DNA of 57,621 bases from Allochromatium palmeri. Its GTDB lineage: Bacteria > Pseudomonadota > Gammaproteobacteria > Chromatiales > Chromatiaceae. Each line of letters begins with the position of its first letter. Position 1 is the stretch's first letter. Positions 7,861 to 17,043 of this stretch are shown piece after piece. The stretch covers positions 1-57,621 of the forward strand of contig NZ_WNKT01000024.1 of assembly GCF_009720725.1 (NCBI RefSeq), written 5' to 3'. The translations under genes were made by a program, and so were the position numbers. The notes beneath the pieces were generated by a model. The model saw only the letters and a program-made list of their open reading frames with translations. It ran no database searches and was not told where the DNA came from.

Positions 7861-9957
7861 GTGAGCATTGGAACCCTCAGTTACCTGATTGCCGCCCTGG
7901 CCTATCTGTTACTCGCTGTGCTGCTGATCACGGCCTGGCGGGGACGCTTGATGGGGTTGTTTGCGCTCCTGGCTGTGGTGTCGACGCTCTGCTGGGTTCT
8001 GGTTGGCCTGGCGGTCAGTCTGGGTTGGGCGGTGCCATCGCTGGCGATCAGTAGCGCTGAATTGGCGCACAATGCTGGATGGTTCATATTTCTCACCGTG
8101 ATTCTGACCGATGAGGCGGATCAGGCGGGTCGGCGCGTGTGGAATTGGGTGACCGGACTCGTCCTGCTGGTCGCGGGTGCTCTAACGCTGCTGGTGCCCT
8201 GGCTTGTAACCTCCTTTGCCCTGGATGCCAGGCTGCTCGGCTGGATTCTACAGGCCGTCTTCGGGTTGTTGCTCGTCGAACAGGTCTTTCGCAACCGGCT
8301 GCCGGCGCGCCGCTGGGGGATCAAGCATCTGTGTTTGGGACTGGGCGCTGTCTTTGCCTATGATCTCTTCTTCTATTCCGATGGGTTACTGATGCGCCAA
8401 CTGTCAGAACCGGTCTGGGAGGCGCGCGGACTGGTCAACGCCTTGATCGTGCCGCTCATTGCGGTGTCCGCGGCGCGCAATCCGAGCTGGTCGGTCGAGC
8501 TGCATGTATCGCGCCATGTCGTGTTCCATTCTGCGACGCTCTCGGGTGCCGGACTCTATCTGATGGCGATGGCGGCGGCCGGCTATTACATCCGGCTCTT
8601 CGGCGGGGCCTGGAGCGCGGTGCTGCAGATCGCCTTCCTGTTCTCAGCCGCTATGCTGCTGGTGCTGTTGCTGTTCTCCGGACAATGGCGGTCGCGTCTG
8701 CGCATCCTGGTCAGTGAACACTTTTTCAGCTTCAAATATGATTATCGCGAGGAATGGCTGAAGTTCACCGAGGCGCTGTCAGTCGGCAGCCGGCGTTTGC
8801 CCGAGGCGGTCGTCAGGGCGCTCGGTGAGATCATCGACAGTCCAGGGGGTCTATTGTGGGTGCGCAACGACACGGGCGGCTTCGAGCTGTTGGAGCGGAT
8901 CAATCACCCTGAGCCGTCCGTCTCCATGATTGGTGAGGATGATTCCATGGTGCGTGGTCTCCTGAACTCCAGCTGGATCATCGATCTGGATGAGTGGCGT
9001 CGCGATCCAACGGTGTATCAGGATCTGGAGATACCGGATTGGCTGAGTGGATCCCCAACCGCCTGGCTCGTTGTTCCGCTGATCAATCGTGGGGTTCTGT
9101 GTGGGTTCGTCGTTTTGCTGCATTCGCGTACCAAGCGCGCCTTCAACTGGGAGGATCGCGCCTTGCTCAAGACAGCGGGTCGTCAGGCCGCGAGCTCTAT
9201 CGCACAATATCTCTCCGACCAGGCCTTGATGCACGCGCGGCAGTTCGAGGCATTCAACCAACTGGCGGCCTATGTTGCGCACGATTTGAAGAACCTGCTG
9301 GCTCAGCAAGCACTGATCCTCTCGAATGCTGAGCGGCATCGGCACAATCCGGCCTTTATGGATGACGTATTGAGTACGATCAAGAGTTCGGTCGAGCGCA
9401 TGGGGCGCTTAATGGAGCAACTGCGCAATGGTGTGCGCGGTGGGGAGGCGGTGCGTGTCGATCTGCTCGAAGTCCTCCATGAATCGATCACGCGACACTC
9501 TGATCGTCCGCCGCTGCCGCGCTTGGAGACCGACATCGACGGAGCGGCTGCCGTGATGGGTGACAGGGAGCGTTTACGCACGATCTTCGGGCATCTCATC
9601 CAGAACGCTTGCGAGGCCACGGGTCCGGATGGTTCAGTGGTCATTCGCGTGCGGCGCGAGGAGCGCATCCATCGCGTCGAGATCCAGGACGATGGTGTGG
9701 GGATGACGGCTGAATTCATACGGGATCGGCTGTTTCGTCCGTTTGATTCGACCAAGGGCCTGACAGGTATGGGCATCGGCGCCTTCGAAGCTCGCGAAAT
9801 GGTACGCTTGCTGGGCGGTGATCTGACGGTTGAGAGTCAACCCGGGGTTGGGTCACTGTTCCGTATCCGGCTTCCCGCCGCAGATCCGCAAGCCGCCGGC
9901 GCGCAGTCATTGTCCGCCCAGGCGCCCGAGGTTGCCTGGTCAACTACCCCGCCCTGA
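7861..9957 (+). CDS. prsK: XrtA/PEP-CTERM system sensor histidine kinase PrsK
   Basis: A 698-residue membrane histidine kinase. The first roughly 290 residues hold about nine or ten hydrophobic helices; a GAF-like domain follows (about 315-455), then the phosphorylation region with His474 in YVAHDLKNLL and a C-terminal HATPase_c domain with the N box (QNACEA), DDGVGM and GMGIGAFEAR. This architecture is that of PrsK, the kinase partner of PrsR, which lies immediately downstream. What it senses is unknown; the multi-helix sensor suggests a membrane-borne signal. The start is GTG at 7861 with a weak ribosome-binding site. The stop codon lies inside the loop of a hairpin (9947-9966) in the gap to prsR, which may tune expression of the two genes. 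Confidence 0.92.
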   Translation: MSIGTLSYLIAALAYLLLAVLLITAWRGRLMGLFALLAVVSTLCWVLVGLAVSLGWAVPSLAISSAELAHNAGWFIFLTVILTDEADQAGRRVWNWVTGLVLLVAGALTLLVPWLVTSFALDARLLGWILQAVFGLLLVEQVFRNRLPARRWGIKHLCLGLGAVFAYDLFFYSDGLLMRQLSEPVWEARGLVNALIVPLIAVSAARNPSWSVELHVSRHVVFHSATLSGAGLYLMAMAAAGYYIRLFGGAWSAVLQIAFLFSAAMLLVLLLFSGQWRSRLRILVSEHFFSFKYDYREEWLKFTEALSVGSRRLPEAVVRALGEIIDSPGGLLWVRNDTGGFELLERINHPEPSVSMIGEDDSMVRGLLNSSWIIDLDEWRRDPTVYQDLEIPDWLSGSPTAWLVVPLINRGVLCGFVVLLHSRTKRAFNWEDRALLKTAGRQAASSIAQYLSDQALMHARQFEAFNQLAAYVAHDLKNLLAQQALILSNAERHRHNPAFMDDVLSTIKSSVERMGRLMEQLRNGVRGGEAVRVDLLEVLHESITRHSDRPPLPRLETDIDGAAAVMGDRERLRTIFGHLIQNACEATGPDGSVVIRVRREERIHRVEIQDDGVGMTAEFIRDRLFRPFDSTKGLTGMGIGAFEAREMVRLLGGDLTVESQPGVGSLFRIRLPAADPQAAGAQSLSAQAPEVAWSTTPP

Positions 9958-9966
9958 AGGACGGGG
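9947..9966 (+). other. Hairpin wrapping the prsK stop codon
   Basis: CCCCGCCC (9947-9954) pairs with GGACGGGG (9959-9966) around a TGAA loop that contains the prsK TGA; one C.A mismatch interrupts the stem, and TTTCTC follows. It lies 19 bp before the prsR ATG. It may act as an attenuator or mRNA-stability element. Similar CCCCG..CTGAAGG..CGGGG hairpins are known at ends of IS200/IS605-like elements, so a mobile-element relic is an alternative. Confidence 0.5.
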
Positions 9967-9984
9967 TTTCTCGCGGAGGAACTG

Positions 9985-11340
9985 ATGAAAGCGCCGGTCA
10001 AGCCATTGTTGGTCGTTGAAGACGATCCTGGACTGCAAAGTCAGTTGCGCTGGTGTTTCGATGGCTTCGACGTGAGTCTGGCCTCGGATCGTCGCGAGGC
10101 CCTGGCCCAGGTGCGGCGCCAAAGACCCGGTGTCGTCACCCTGGATCTGGGGTTGCCGCCGGATCCGGGCGGGGTGAGCGAGGGTCTGGCGACGCTGGCT
10201 GAGATCATCGAGCTGGCGCCCCAGACCAAGGTGATCGTGGTCACGGGTAACGATGATCGTCTACATGCCCTCAAAGCCATCGAGCTGGGTGCCTATGATT
10301 TTTATGCCAAACCGATCGATGCGGGTACACTGACGCTTGTCGTCGAGCGGGCGCAGCGTCTCTATGAGCTGGAGTCCGAGAATCGCCGTCTACAGCAGTC
10401 GCAAGTGGATACGCCGCTGCGGGGTGTCATCGCCACGAGTCCACAGATGCTGCACGCCTGCAAGGCCGTGGACAAGGTTGCAGACACAGATGTGACTGTG
10501 CTTATCCTGGGGGAGAGCGGTACGGGCAAAGAACTTTTCGCGCGCGCGCTCCACGAAAAGAGTTCACGCAGCTCGGGTCGGTTAGTTGCCATCAATTGTG
10601 CAGCGATCCCTGAAACTTTGCTGGAGAGCGAGCTGTTCGGCTACGAAAAAGGGGCCTTTACCGGCGCGGTCAAGCAGACTCTGGGCAAGATCGAGCACGC
10701 CAATGGTGGGACGCTGTTCCTGGATGAGATCGGCGATTTACCGCAGGGGCTGCAAGCCAAACTGTTACGATTCTTGCAAGAGCGCGTGATCGAGCGCGTG
10801 GGCGGACGGCAGGAGATTCCGGTCGATCTGCGTATCGTCTGTGCAACACACCGCGATCTCAGGTCACAAATCGCGAATGGGGTCTTTCGAGAGGATCTAT
10901 ACTATCGCATCAGCGAAGTGACCATTCGCCTGCCGCCGCTACGTGAACGTGAAGGTGACGCGCTCGTTCTGGCCCGGGCATTTCTCGACCAGTATAATGA
11001 CGAATTCAAGCGTTCGATCCGTGGTTTCACGCAGGACGCACTGAGCGCCATCGAGTCGTATGACTGGCCGGGCAATGTGCGAGAGATCGAAAGTCGCATC
11101 AAGCGCGCCGTGATCATGGCCGAAGAGCGCCAGTTATCGGTCGAGGATCTCGAATTACCGACGCAAGCCGACCGATCCGCCTTGAGTTTGCAGGATGTGC
11201 GTGACCAGGCTGAGTTGTGTGCCGTGCGTCAGGCACTTGCCAAGGCTGACGGAAACATGACGCAAGCGGCTCAGTTGTTGGGCATCACGCGCCCAACCCT
11301 GTACCGCCTACTCGAAAAGTTCGACCTGAAGCCGAACTGA
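9985..11340 (+). CDS. prsR: PEP-CTERM-box sigma-54 response regulator PrsR
   Basis: A 451-residue NtrC-type activator: receiver domain (about 1-125) with phosphoacceptor Asp54 in VTLDLGLP; AAA+ sigma-54-activating domain (about 145-375) with Walker A GESGTGKE near 175, the sigma-54 contact loop GAFTGA near 222 and Walker B LFLDEIGD; and a Fis-type helix-turn-helix near 400-445. Phosphorylated by PrsK, it should drive RpoN-dependent promoters of PEP-CTERM protein genes; in studied systems such promoters lie upstream of substrate genes, none of which are in this window. The ATG at 9985 is preceded by GGAGG (9975-9979). Downstream is the export gene, 33 bp away, so the regulator is co-transcribed with structural exopolysaccharide genes. 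Confidence 0.94.
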   Translation: MKAPVKPLLVVEDDPGLQSQLRWCFDGFDVSLASDRREALAQVRRQRPGVVTLDLGLPPDPGGVSEGLATLAEIIELAPQTKVIVVTGNDDRLHALKAIELGAYDFYAKPIDAGTLTLVVERAQRLYELESENRRLQQSQVDTPLRGVIATSPQMLHACKAVDKVADTDVTVLILGESGTGKELFARALHEKSSRSSGRLVAINCAAIPETLLESELFGYEKGAFTGAVKQTLGKIEHANGGTLFLDEIGDLPQGLQAKLLRFLQERVIERVGGRQEIPVDLRIVCATHRDLRSQIANGVFREDLYYRISEVTIRLPPLREREGDALVLARAFLDQYNDEFKRSIRGFTQDALSAIESYDWPGNVREIESRIKRAVIMAEERQLSVEDLELPTQADRSALSLQDVRDQAELCAVRQALAKADGNMTQAAQLLGITRPTLYRLLEKFDLKPN

Positions 11341-11373
11341 ATTCGACTCCAGTATTTTTAAGGAGACAAGGCC

Positions 11374-12024
11374 TTGAACGCTCGATTTGGATCCTTGACT
11401 TGGCGGGCCGCGCTGATTTTGGCGTCCATCATATTGGTGATGACCACGGGGTGCGCGACCAAAAAGGATAAATATCCGCCCGTTCCAGCCGATCAACGCG
11501 ATTTGACGGTTCAAGAGGGGTATTTCTACGAGATTGCTCCGGGCGATCAGGTCAATATCTTTGTTTTGGGGTTCGAGGAACTCTCAGGCAGCGTACCCGT
11601 CCGACCTGACGGGATGCTGACCACGCCACTGATCGAGGATGTCCAGGCTAGTGGCAAGACGCCGACGCAACTGGCCCGCGATCTCGAGCAGCAGTTTGCT
11701 GTGTATGTGCGCTCCCCGGTCGTCACCGTGATCGTCAATGGCTTCGTGGGCTTGCCGAGTCAGCAGGTCCGGGTGATTGGCGAGGCGATGAAACCCGCCG
11801 CCGTACCGTTCCGCAAGCATATGACCCTGCTTGATCTGATGATCGAGGTCGGTGGGCTGACAGAGTTCGCGGCCGGCAACAAATCCGTGCTGGTGCGCTA
11901 TACCGATGGAAAACAGCACCAATACGCCGTCCGTCTGGACGATCTGATTCGCGACGGGCGCATCAAGGAGAACGTCGGTCTGTTGCCGGGCGACATCCTG
12001 ATCATCCCGGAGTCCTGGTTCTGA
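11374..12024 (+). CDS. epsE: XrtA/PEP-CTERM polysaccharide export lipoprotein (Wza/EpsE-like)
   Basis: A 216-residue short Wza-type outer-membrane polysaccharide export protein. A signal peptide ends in a lipobox (TTGC, about residue 26), followed by a poly_export domain (about 50-130, with YEIAPGDQVNIFVLG) and one SLBB-like domain (about 135-210). The start is TTG at 11374, well supported by AGGAG at 11361-11365 with an eight-base spacer. In the pathway it should form the outer-membrane channel that works with the chain-length protein encoded next. It lacks the long C-terminal barrel helix region of large Wza proteins, as usual for the exosortase-associated subfamily. Confidence 0.92.
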   Translation: MNARFGSLTWRAALILASIILVMTTGCATKKDKYPPVPADQRDLTVQEGYFYEIAPGDQVNIFVLGFEELSGSVPVRPDGMLTTPLIEDVQASGKTPTQLARDLEQQFAVYVRSPVVTVIVNGFVGLPSQQVRVIGEAMKPAAVPFRKHMTLLDLMIEVGGLTEFAAGNKSVLVRYTDGKQHQYAVRLDDLIRDGRIKENVGLLPGDILIIPESWF

Positions 12025-12099
12025 TCGGGTTGGCGGTGGGCGTCATCGACATTTTAGACTCCAGCGGCTGGATGATAGGCCCACGAGCGAGCAGTCGCC

Positions 12100-13641
12100 A
12101 TGCATGAACTTTTATTACAAGTCTTTTCCTATGTCCGGGGGATCTGGCGGTATCGCTGGCTGGCTATTGCGGTGGCTTGGCTGATCGCCATCTCGGGCTG
12201 GGTCTATGTTGCCAAGTTACCCGACGAGTACAAGGCCTCGGCACGGGTGTTTGTGGATACAAACAGTGTCTTGAGGCCATTGCTGCAAGGGCTGGCGATC
12301 CAACCGGACCTCGTACAGCGCGTGGCGCTGATGAGCCGAATGTTGCTTAGTCGTCCGAATCTGGAACGGATTGCGCGGATGAGCGACCTCGATCTGAACG
12401 TCCGCACCGAGCGTGACAAGGAAGTGCTGCTCGACGACTTGCGCAGCAAAGTTCAGATTAGTGGTGACCGTGCAAATCCTTCACTGTACAACGTCGCTTT
12501 CGAGCATCGTGATCCCGCGCTGGCCAAACAGGTCGTTCAGGCCGTCGTTTCCATTTTCATCGAGCAAGCGCTCACTGGAGACCAGGCGGCGACATCAACG
12601 GCGCATAGCTTTCTTGACCAGGAAATCGCTGACTATGAGTCACGTTTGAGGCAATCGGAAAAGGAACTCGCGGATTTCAAGCGTGAGAACGCCGGTGTGT
12701 TGCCCGGAGAGCAGGTCAATTACTACACCACGCTCGAGGAGGCGAAAGCTGGACTCAAAGATGCCGAGCTCGCCTTGCGCGAAGCGATTTGGCGGCGCGA
12801 CGAGCTTAGTTATCAAATCGAAAATGAGGATCAGATGATCCAGCACAACTTCGATTTGATGCCGCTGCAACAACAAATCGAGGATCCACGTGTTGCGGCC
12901 ATGCAGTCGAAGCTCGATGAGCTCCTGTTGCGCTATACGGAGCGTCACCCAATCGTGATTGAGTTACGACGCCAAATCGATGAATTGCGGGAGCAAAGTC
13001 GTAAGCAGTTGACCGCGAGCAGTAGCGGATCACAGTTAGCCTCGAATGTGCGTGCTGATACTGTCTATGGCAATCTGCGAGTCGCACTCAGCGAGGCCGA
13101 TGCTCAGGTCGCCGCCTTGACCGCTCGCGTCGAAGATTATTCCAAGCGAACCCAGCAACTCAGCGAAAAAATTGACAGCATTCCGACGATTGAGGCCAAG
13201 CTCAAACAATTGACCCGGAATTATTCAACGGTTGTTGCACAGCATAATGAATTGATGAAGCGGCGCGAGTCGGCCAGGCTTTCCACTGAGGTCGAGAAAA
13301 CCGTGGAAGGCGCCAAGTTCCGTGTCGTCGATCCACCGTTCGTGCCATCCAAGCCATCGGCCCCGAACCGCCTCGCCTTGACCGCTGCTGTGCTGTTGTT
13401 GGCTTTGGGTGCAGGTATGGCAGCTGCGCTCGCTGTAGATCTGGTGCGACCGATCTATGATGATCGCCAAATCCTCTATCAAGAAACCGGCCTTCCGGTT
13501 TTTGGAAGTGTTGGTCTCGTTTTATCCGGCGCTGAGCGTCGAAGGGAGCGTTTGATGCTGATTCCCTTCGTGGCGGCGGTTGCGAGCTTGGTCGTTGGAT
13601 TCATTTTTGTGGCTAAGGGATTACCCATTCTCCTAGGCTAG
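12100..13641 (+). CDS. epsF: XrtA/PEP-CTERM chain-length determinant (Wzz/EpsF-like)
   Basis: A 513-residue polysaccharide co-polymerase of the inner membrane. A Wzz-type N-terminal domain has a membrane helix at about 22-40 and the characteristic YKASARVFVDT segment; residues about 180-400 are strongly coiled-coil with many Glu/Lys/Arg heptads; a GNVR-like proline region VVDPPFVPSKPSAPNR precedes the second helix at about 427-446; a third hydrophobic helix lies near 486-508. It should set chain length and link the cytoplasmic kinase (next gene) to the outer-membrane exporter. The kinase domain is a separate gene, as in proteobacterial EpsF/EpsG pairs rather than fused as in Wzc. The ATG at 12100 follows a 75-bp gap. 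Confidence 0.92.
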   Translation: MHELLLQVFSYVRGIWRYRWLAIAVAWLIAISGWVYVAKLPDEYKASARVFVDTNSVLRPLLQGLAIQPDLVQRVALMSRMLLSRPNLERIARMSDLDLNVRTERDKEVLLDDLRSKVQISGDRANPSLYNVAFEHRDPALAKQVVQAVVSIFIEQALTGDQAATSTAHSFLDQEIADYESRLRQSEKELADFKRENAGVLPGEQVNYYTTLEEAKAGLKDAELALREAIWRRDELSYQIENEDQMIQHNFDLMPLQQQIEDPRVAAMQSKLDELLLRYTERHPIVIELRRQIDELREQSRKQLTASSSGSQLASNVRADTVYGNLRVALSEADAQVAALTARVEDYSKRTQQLSEKIDSIPTIEAKLKQLTRNYSTVVAQHNELMKRRESARLSTEVEKTVEGAKFRVVDPPFVPSKPSAPNRLALTAAVLLLALGAGMAAALAVDLVRPIYDDRQILYQETGLPVFGSVGLVLSGAERRRERLMLIPFVAAVASLVVGFIFVAKGLPILLG

Positions 13642-13678
13642 ATTGGTCATCCAGGCACGGTGAGTACTAGACAGATCG

Positions 13679-14686
13679 ATGAACACCATTCAGCAAAGTC
13701 TCGCAAAGCACGCCGATGGGCTCAGCACCTTGGGGGGCGGCCACGACGCTCAGCGAACGACAGGAATGACTGGAGGACAGGAGGAAGGTGCCCTGGAACT
13801 CAAAGAATCGTCGTCTCCGTCCGTACAGGAAGATCTCAGCCCGGTCGCGCCTCCAGGATCAGATATCGAGGAGTCGATCTCGACTCAGGAGGGGCGCTTT
13901 CATCGGCTCGCGCTCGATCAACTGCGCCTCAAAGGTGGGTTGACTCCTGATGCAAAGCGCTCTCAGCTTGCCGAAGAATATCGATTGATCAAGCGTCCGA
14001 TTCTCATGAATATCGACAAGAAGGGCGCGGATATCGTCGATAATGCCAACTTGATCATGGTCACGAGCGCCCTGCCGGGTGAGGGCAAAACCTTTTCGGC
14101 GATCAATCTGGCAATCAGTATCGCCATGGAGCGCGACCGAACGGTTTTACTCGTCGACGGTGATGTTGCCAAACCCTCAGCGGCTAAGCGGTTGGGGATC
14201 AAGTACGAAACCGGCTTGCTGGATATTCTCGACGGCTCGGGTATGACTGTCTCCGAGGCCCTTGTTCGAACCGATATTCCGAATCTGCGCGTACTACCGG
14301 CTGGTAAGCGTCACGAACGAGCGACAGAATTATTGGCGAGCGAGCAGATGGGAAAGCTCATGGAACAGTTTTCTGCACGTTATAAGGATCGTGTGGTGAT
14401 TTTTGATTCGCCGCCGCTGTTGTTAGCGAGCGAGAGCGCAGTGCTTGCTGAGATGATGGGCCAGATTCTCATGGTGGTCGCGGCCGATCAAACGCCACGT
14501 TATGCTGTCAATGATGCCCTGAGTCGACTTAATCAAGACAAAATCATTGGATTATTGTTGAATAAATATCGCCCAACGCTTGGCAATCGATTTGGTGCAG
14601 GTTATGGCTATGGCTACGGTTATGGCTATGGTCATCACGCCACTGATGCCGAAAGCGATCCCAAGTCGGCCACACAGTCGCCATAA
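13679..14686 (+). CDS. epsG: XrtA-associated bacterial tyrosine autokinase (EpsG-like)
   Basis: A 335-residue BY-kinase, the cytoplasmic partner of the chain-length protein. Walker A is SALPGEGKTFSA (near residue 128), Walker A' is VLLVDGDV (near 158) and Walker B is VVIFDSPPLLLASE (near 240). Activity is normally controlled by autophosphorylation of a C-terminal tyrosine cluster; here that cluster is a clean alternating Gly-Tyr tract with five tyrosines (about 308-318) followed by HH. The N-terminal 90 residues are polar and probably disordered. It is encoded 37 bp after epsF. No obvious anomaly apart from the regularity of the tail. Confidence 0.93.
   Translation: MNTIQQSLAKHADGLSTLGGGHDAQRTTGMTGGQEEGALELKESSSPSVQEDLSPVAPPGSDIEESISTQEGRFHRLALDQLRLKGGLTPDAKRSQLAEEYRLIKRPILMNIDKKGADIVDNANLIMVTSALPGEGKTFSAINLAISIAMERDRTVLLVDGDVAKPSAAKRLGIKYETGLLDILDGSGMTVSEALVRTDIPNLRVLPAGKRHERATELLASEQMGKLMEQFSARYKDRVVIFDSPPLLLASESAVLAEMMGQILMVVAADQTPRYAVNDALSRLNQDKIIGLLLNKYRPTLGNRFGAGYGYGYGYGYGHHATDAESDPKSATQSP
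14600..14632 (+). repeat. Gly-Tyr codon repeat encoding the autokinase tyrosine tail
   Basis: Five consecutive Gly-Tyr codon pairs plus a closing Gly codon, using mixed GGT/GGC and TAT/TAC codons. The unit is six bases, so gain or loss of units by slippage would change the number of phosphorylatable tyrosines without shifting frame. Confidence 0.8.
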
Positions 14687-14703
14687 ATTGGATATCGGCT
14701 TCA

Positions 14704-16161
14704 ATGTTTTTCATCGTGAATAGCTCATCGCGTCTCTTATCGACAAAGCGCTCAAAGTGTTTTTTGTTTATATTGGGCTTTTCACTGTCGTCGCCTCTAT
14801 TCTCAGCTGACTGGAAGTTATCCAAACAGCTGGCTCTCAAGGGAACCTATAGCGATAACATCGATATGACTGATACAGGGAAAGTCAGCGATTTTTTCTT
14901 TGAATTGACGCCGGGCTTTGTATTGCAAGGTAAAGGACGCCGATTGAATCTGAATCTAGCCTATTCGTTGCAGGCTCTGCATTACCTAAACATGAATTCG
15001 GACGACAAGATCAACAATCGACTCCAGCTCAATGCTGAATCTGAAATCTATCAAGATCACCTGTTTCTCGATGCGAACGTGACAACCCGCCAAGAACTAA
15101 AGAACGCGCTTGATCCATCTGGATGGGATGCCACCAATCCTTCTAATGATTTACAAAATACCTATACATATCTTGTTGCCCCTTACTTCAAAAATCGTTT
15201 TGGCCGACAGGCTGAACTTACGATTCGCCTCGAAAATGATGGTGTTTTTTACAGTGAAGAAGGCAATGATAGTCTGGGCTATCAAGCCAATCTAGATCTG
15301 CTGAGCGGTCCGGCCTTGGGTAATTTTCAGTGGGCTTTTATTTCTGAAAACGAGTATATCGATTATCAGGATGGTCCGCGAAATCGCTTTTCCACAGTTG
15401 CTGGAGGCGTTGGTTATCAATTTGATAACCGCTGGCGAATCGATGTCCTGGGCGGTTATGAGGACAACAGTTATGCGTCAACCAGTGAAACCAGTGGAGC
15501 TCTTTGGGAGGGTTTAGTTACTTGGACCCCCAATAATCGCACCGATGTAACACTTGGATCCGGGCATCGTTATTTTGGCTGGACACCACGCCTCGAAATC
15601 GATTATCGACGCAAGCGTTCGGTGTGGACCGCTAGCTATAAGCGTGATATCTCGAATGCACGCACTGACAGTCTAGGAAACCAAGTCTATGAATTCCAGG
15701 ATGCCTTCGGGGAAACGGTGACCCCTGACACTGGAGCTGAGTTGAACGTTCCAGTCGATACCGCTACTCCGGATTCCTCCGTTTACACCAGCAACAGATT
15801 CGACTCGGCCTGGACGCTTCAGACGCGGCGCAGTTCGCTTGGAATTTCCTTGGGTTACGTTTTACGTCAATACGACGATGTCTCCAAAGATGAAGGAACT
15901 GTGCAGGCCCGCCTTTATTGGTCGCGACGTTTGAGCACTCACACGACGAGCAATCTCGGTCTGAAGTGGAGCCAGAGGGAACGCAACTCCAGTGTCGATG
16001 ATGAATCGGATCTTGATCGTCAAGAGTATGGCTTTGATGCTGGGTTAACGCGCCGTCTGTCTGAGCAAGCCTATGTCAACGTTCAATATGGCTTTCGGGA
16101 TGATGGTGGGGATTCTACAGAGAATCGTGTAACGCTTGGCTTGCGTCTCAATTGGCAGTAG
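14704..16161 (+). CDS. PEP-CTERM system-associated outer-membrane beta-barrel (TIGR03016-type)
   Basis: A 485-residue outer-membrane protein. A signal peptide (hydrophobic core FLFILGFSLSS, cleavage probably after PLFSA) is followed by alternating-residue beta strands throughout, many ending in aromatic residues, and the C-terminal residues ...VTLGLRLNW-Q fit a barrel end. Proteins of this family occur in exosortase A loci and are thought to form an additional outer-membrane component for polysaccharide or protein export. The gene is visibly AT-richer than its neighbours, particularly 14700-15400, which may mean relaxed selection, a surface-exposed variable protein, or replacement by transfer. 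The ATG at 14704 has a poor ribosome-binding site and is 17 bp from the previous stop. Confidence 0.85.
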   Translation: MFFIVNSSSRLLSTKRSKCFLFILGFSLSSPLFSADWKLSKQLALKGTYSDNIDMTDTGKVSDFFFELTPGFVLQGKGRRLNLNLAYSLQALHYLNMNSDDKINNRLQLNAESEIYQDHLFLDANVTTRQELKNALDPSGWDATNPSNDLQNTYTYLVAPYFKNRFGRQAELTIRLENDGVFYSEEGNDSLGYQANLDLLSGPALGNFQWAFISENEYIDYQDGPRNRFSTVAGGVGYQFDNRWRIDVLGGYEDNSYASTSETSGALWEGLVTWTPNNRTDVTLGSGHRYFGWTPRLEIDYRRKRSVWTASYKRDISNARTDSLGNQVYEFQDAFGETVTPDTGAELNVPVDTATPDSSVYTSNRFDSAWTLQTRRSSLGISLGYVLRQYDDVSKDEGTVQARLYWSRRLSTHTTSNLGLKWSQRERNSSVDDESDLDRQEYGFDAGLTRRLSEQAYVNVQYGFRDDGGDSTENRVTLGLRLNWQ

Positions 16162-16173
16162 GGGGATCAACGC

Positions 16174-17043
16174 TTGGGGATGATTCGTAATGCCATGACC
16201 ATCGATGTGGAAGACTATTATCAGGTCTCCGCCTTCGAGCCCCATGTCTCGCGTGACGACTGGGACGCCTTACCCGCGCGTATCGAGCGCAATCTACACC
16301 GCATACTCGATATCCTGGATGAGCGGGGTGTATCCGCGACGTTCTTTACTCTCGGTTGGGTCGCCGAACGTCATTCAGGATTGATTCGCGAGCTGGTTCA
16401 GCGTGGCCATGAGCTGGCGAGCCATGGTTATGCGCATGTTCGCGTCAATCGGCAGGATCGCGGCACGTTTCTGGAAGACGCTCGCCGCACGAAGTGTCTT
16501 CTCGAGGACATAGCAGGTATCGAGGTCAATGGGTATCGGGCCGCGAGCTATTCAATCGATGATTCGACACCCTGGGCACATGAAGTCTTGCGTGAAACAG
16601 GCTATCGCTATAGCTCCAGTGTCTATCCCATCCGTCATGATCACTATGGCGTACCTGATGCACCGCGATTCGTTTTTCATCCTATTCCAGGGGATGACGT
16701 TTTTATCGAAGTCCCCATTTCGACCGTCGAAATTCGTTCGCGCCGTTTTCCCTGTGGAGGTGGTGGTTATTTTCGACTCTATCCCTACAGTCTCTCGCGC
16801 TGGGCCTTCGGGCAGCTGAATCACATCGAAAATCAAGCGGGGATCTTTTATTTTCATCCCTGGGAGATCGACCCTGAACAGCCCCGGATTCCAGGATTGT
16901 CACCCAAGACACGCTTTCGGCATTATCTCAATCTCGCTCGCATGGAATCGCGTTGGCGGAAGTTGCTAAGCGATTTTCACTGGGATCGCATGGACCGTAT
17001 TTTTTTGTCCATGCCGGCCGGTACTCAGGGGAATAGCGCATGA
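16174..17043 (+). CDS. XrtA/PEP-CTERM polysaccharide deacetylase (DUF3473)
   Basis: A 289-residue NodB-type deacetylase. The catalytic base and metal ligands are visible in MTIDVEDYY (Asp pair, near residues 10-12) and in the zinc histidines HELASHGYAHV (near 87-95). The C-terminal DUF3473 part has GGGYFRLYPY and FYFHPWEIDP. It should remove N-acetyl groups from the exopolysaccharide, probably acting in the periplasm or on lipid-linked intermediates, though no signal peptide is seen. TTG at 16174 is preceded by GGGGGA at a good distance; the alternative ATGs at 16180 and 16195 lack one. The stop overlaps the next gene's ATG (ATGA), which indicates translational coupling. Confidence 0.93.
   Translation: MGMIRNAMTIDVEDYYQVSAFEPHVSRDDWDALPARIERNLHRILDILDERGVSATFFTLGWVAERHSGLIRELVQRGHELASHGYAHVRVNRQDRGTFLEDARRTKCLLEDIAGIEVNGYRAASYSIDDSTPWAHEVLRETGYRYSSSVYPIRHDHYGVPDAPRFVFHPIPGDDVFIEVPISTVEIRSRRFPCGGGGYFRLYPYSLSRWAFGQLNHIENQAGIFYFHPWEIDPEQPRIPGLSPKTRFRHYLNLARMESRWRKLLSDFHWDRMDRIFLSMPAGTQGNSA

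Noticed and set aside
14600-14632. Repeat considered as CRISPR or tandem DNA repeat array
   Set aside because: It is a coding Gly-Tyr tract within the autokinase; there are no spacers and no cas genes in the window.
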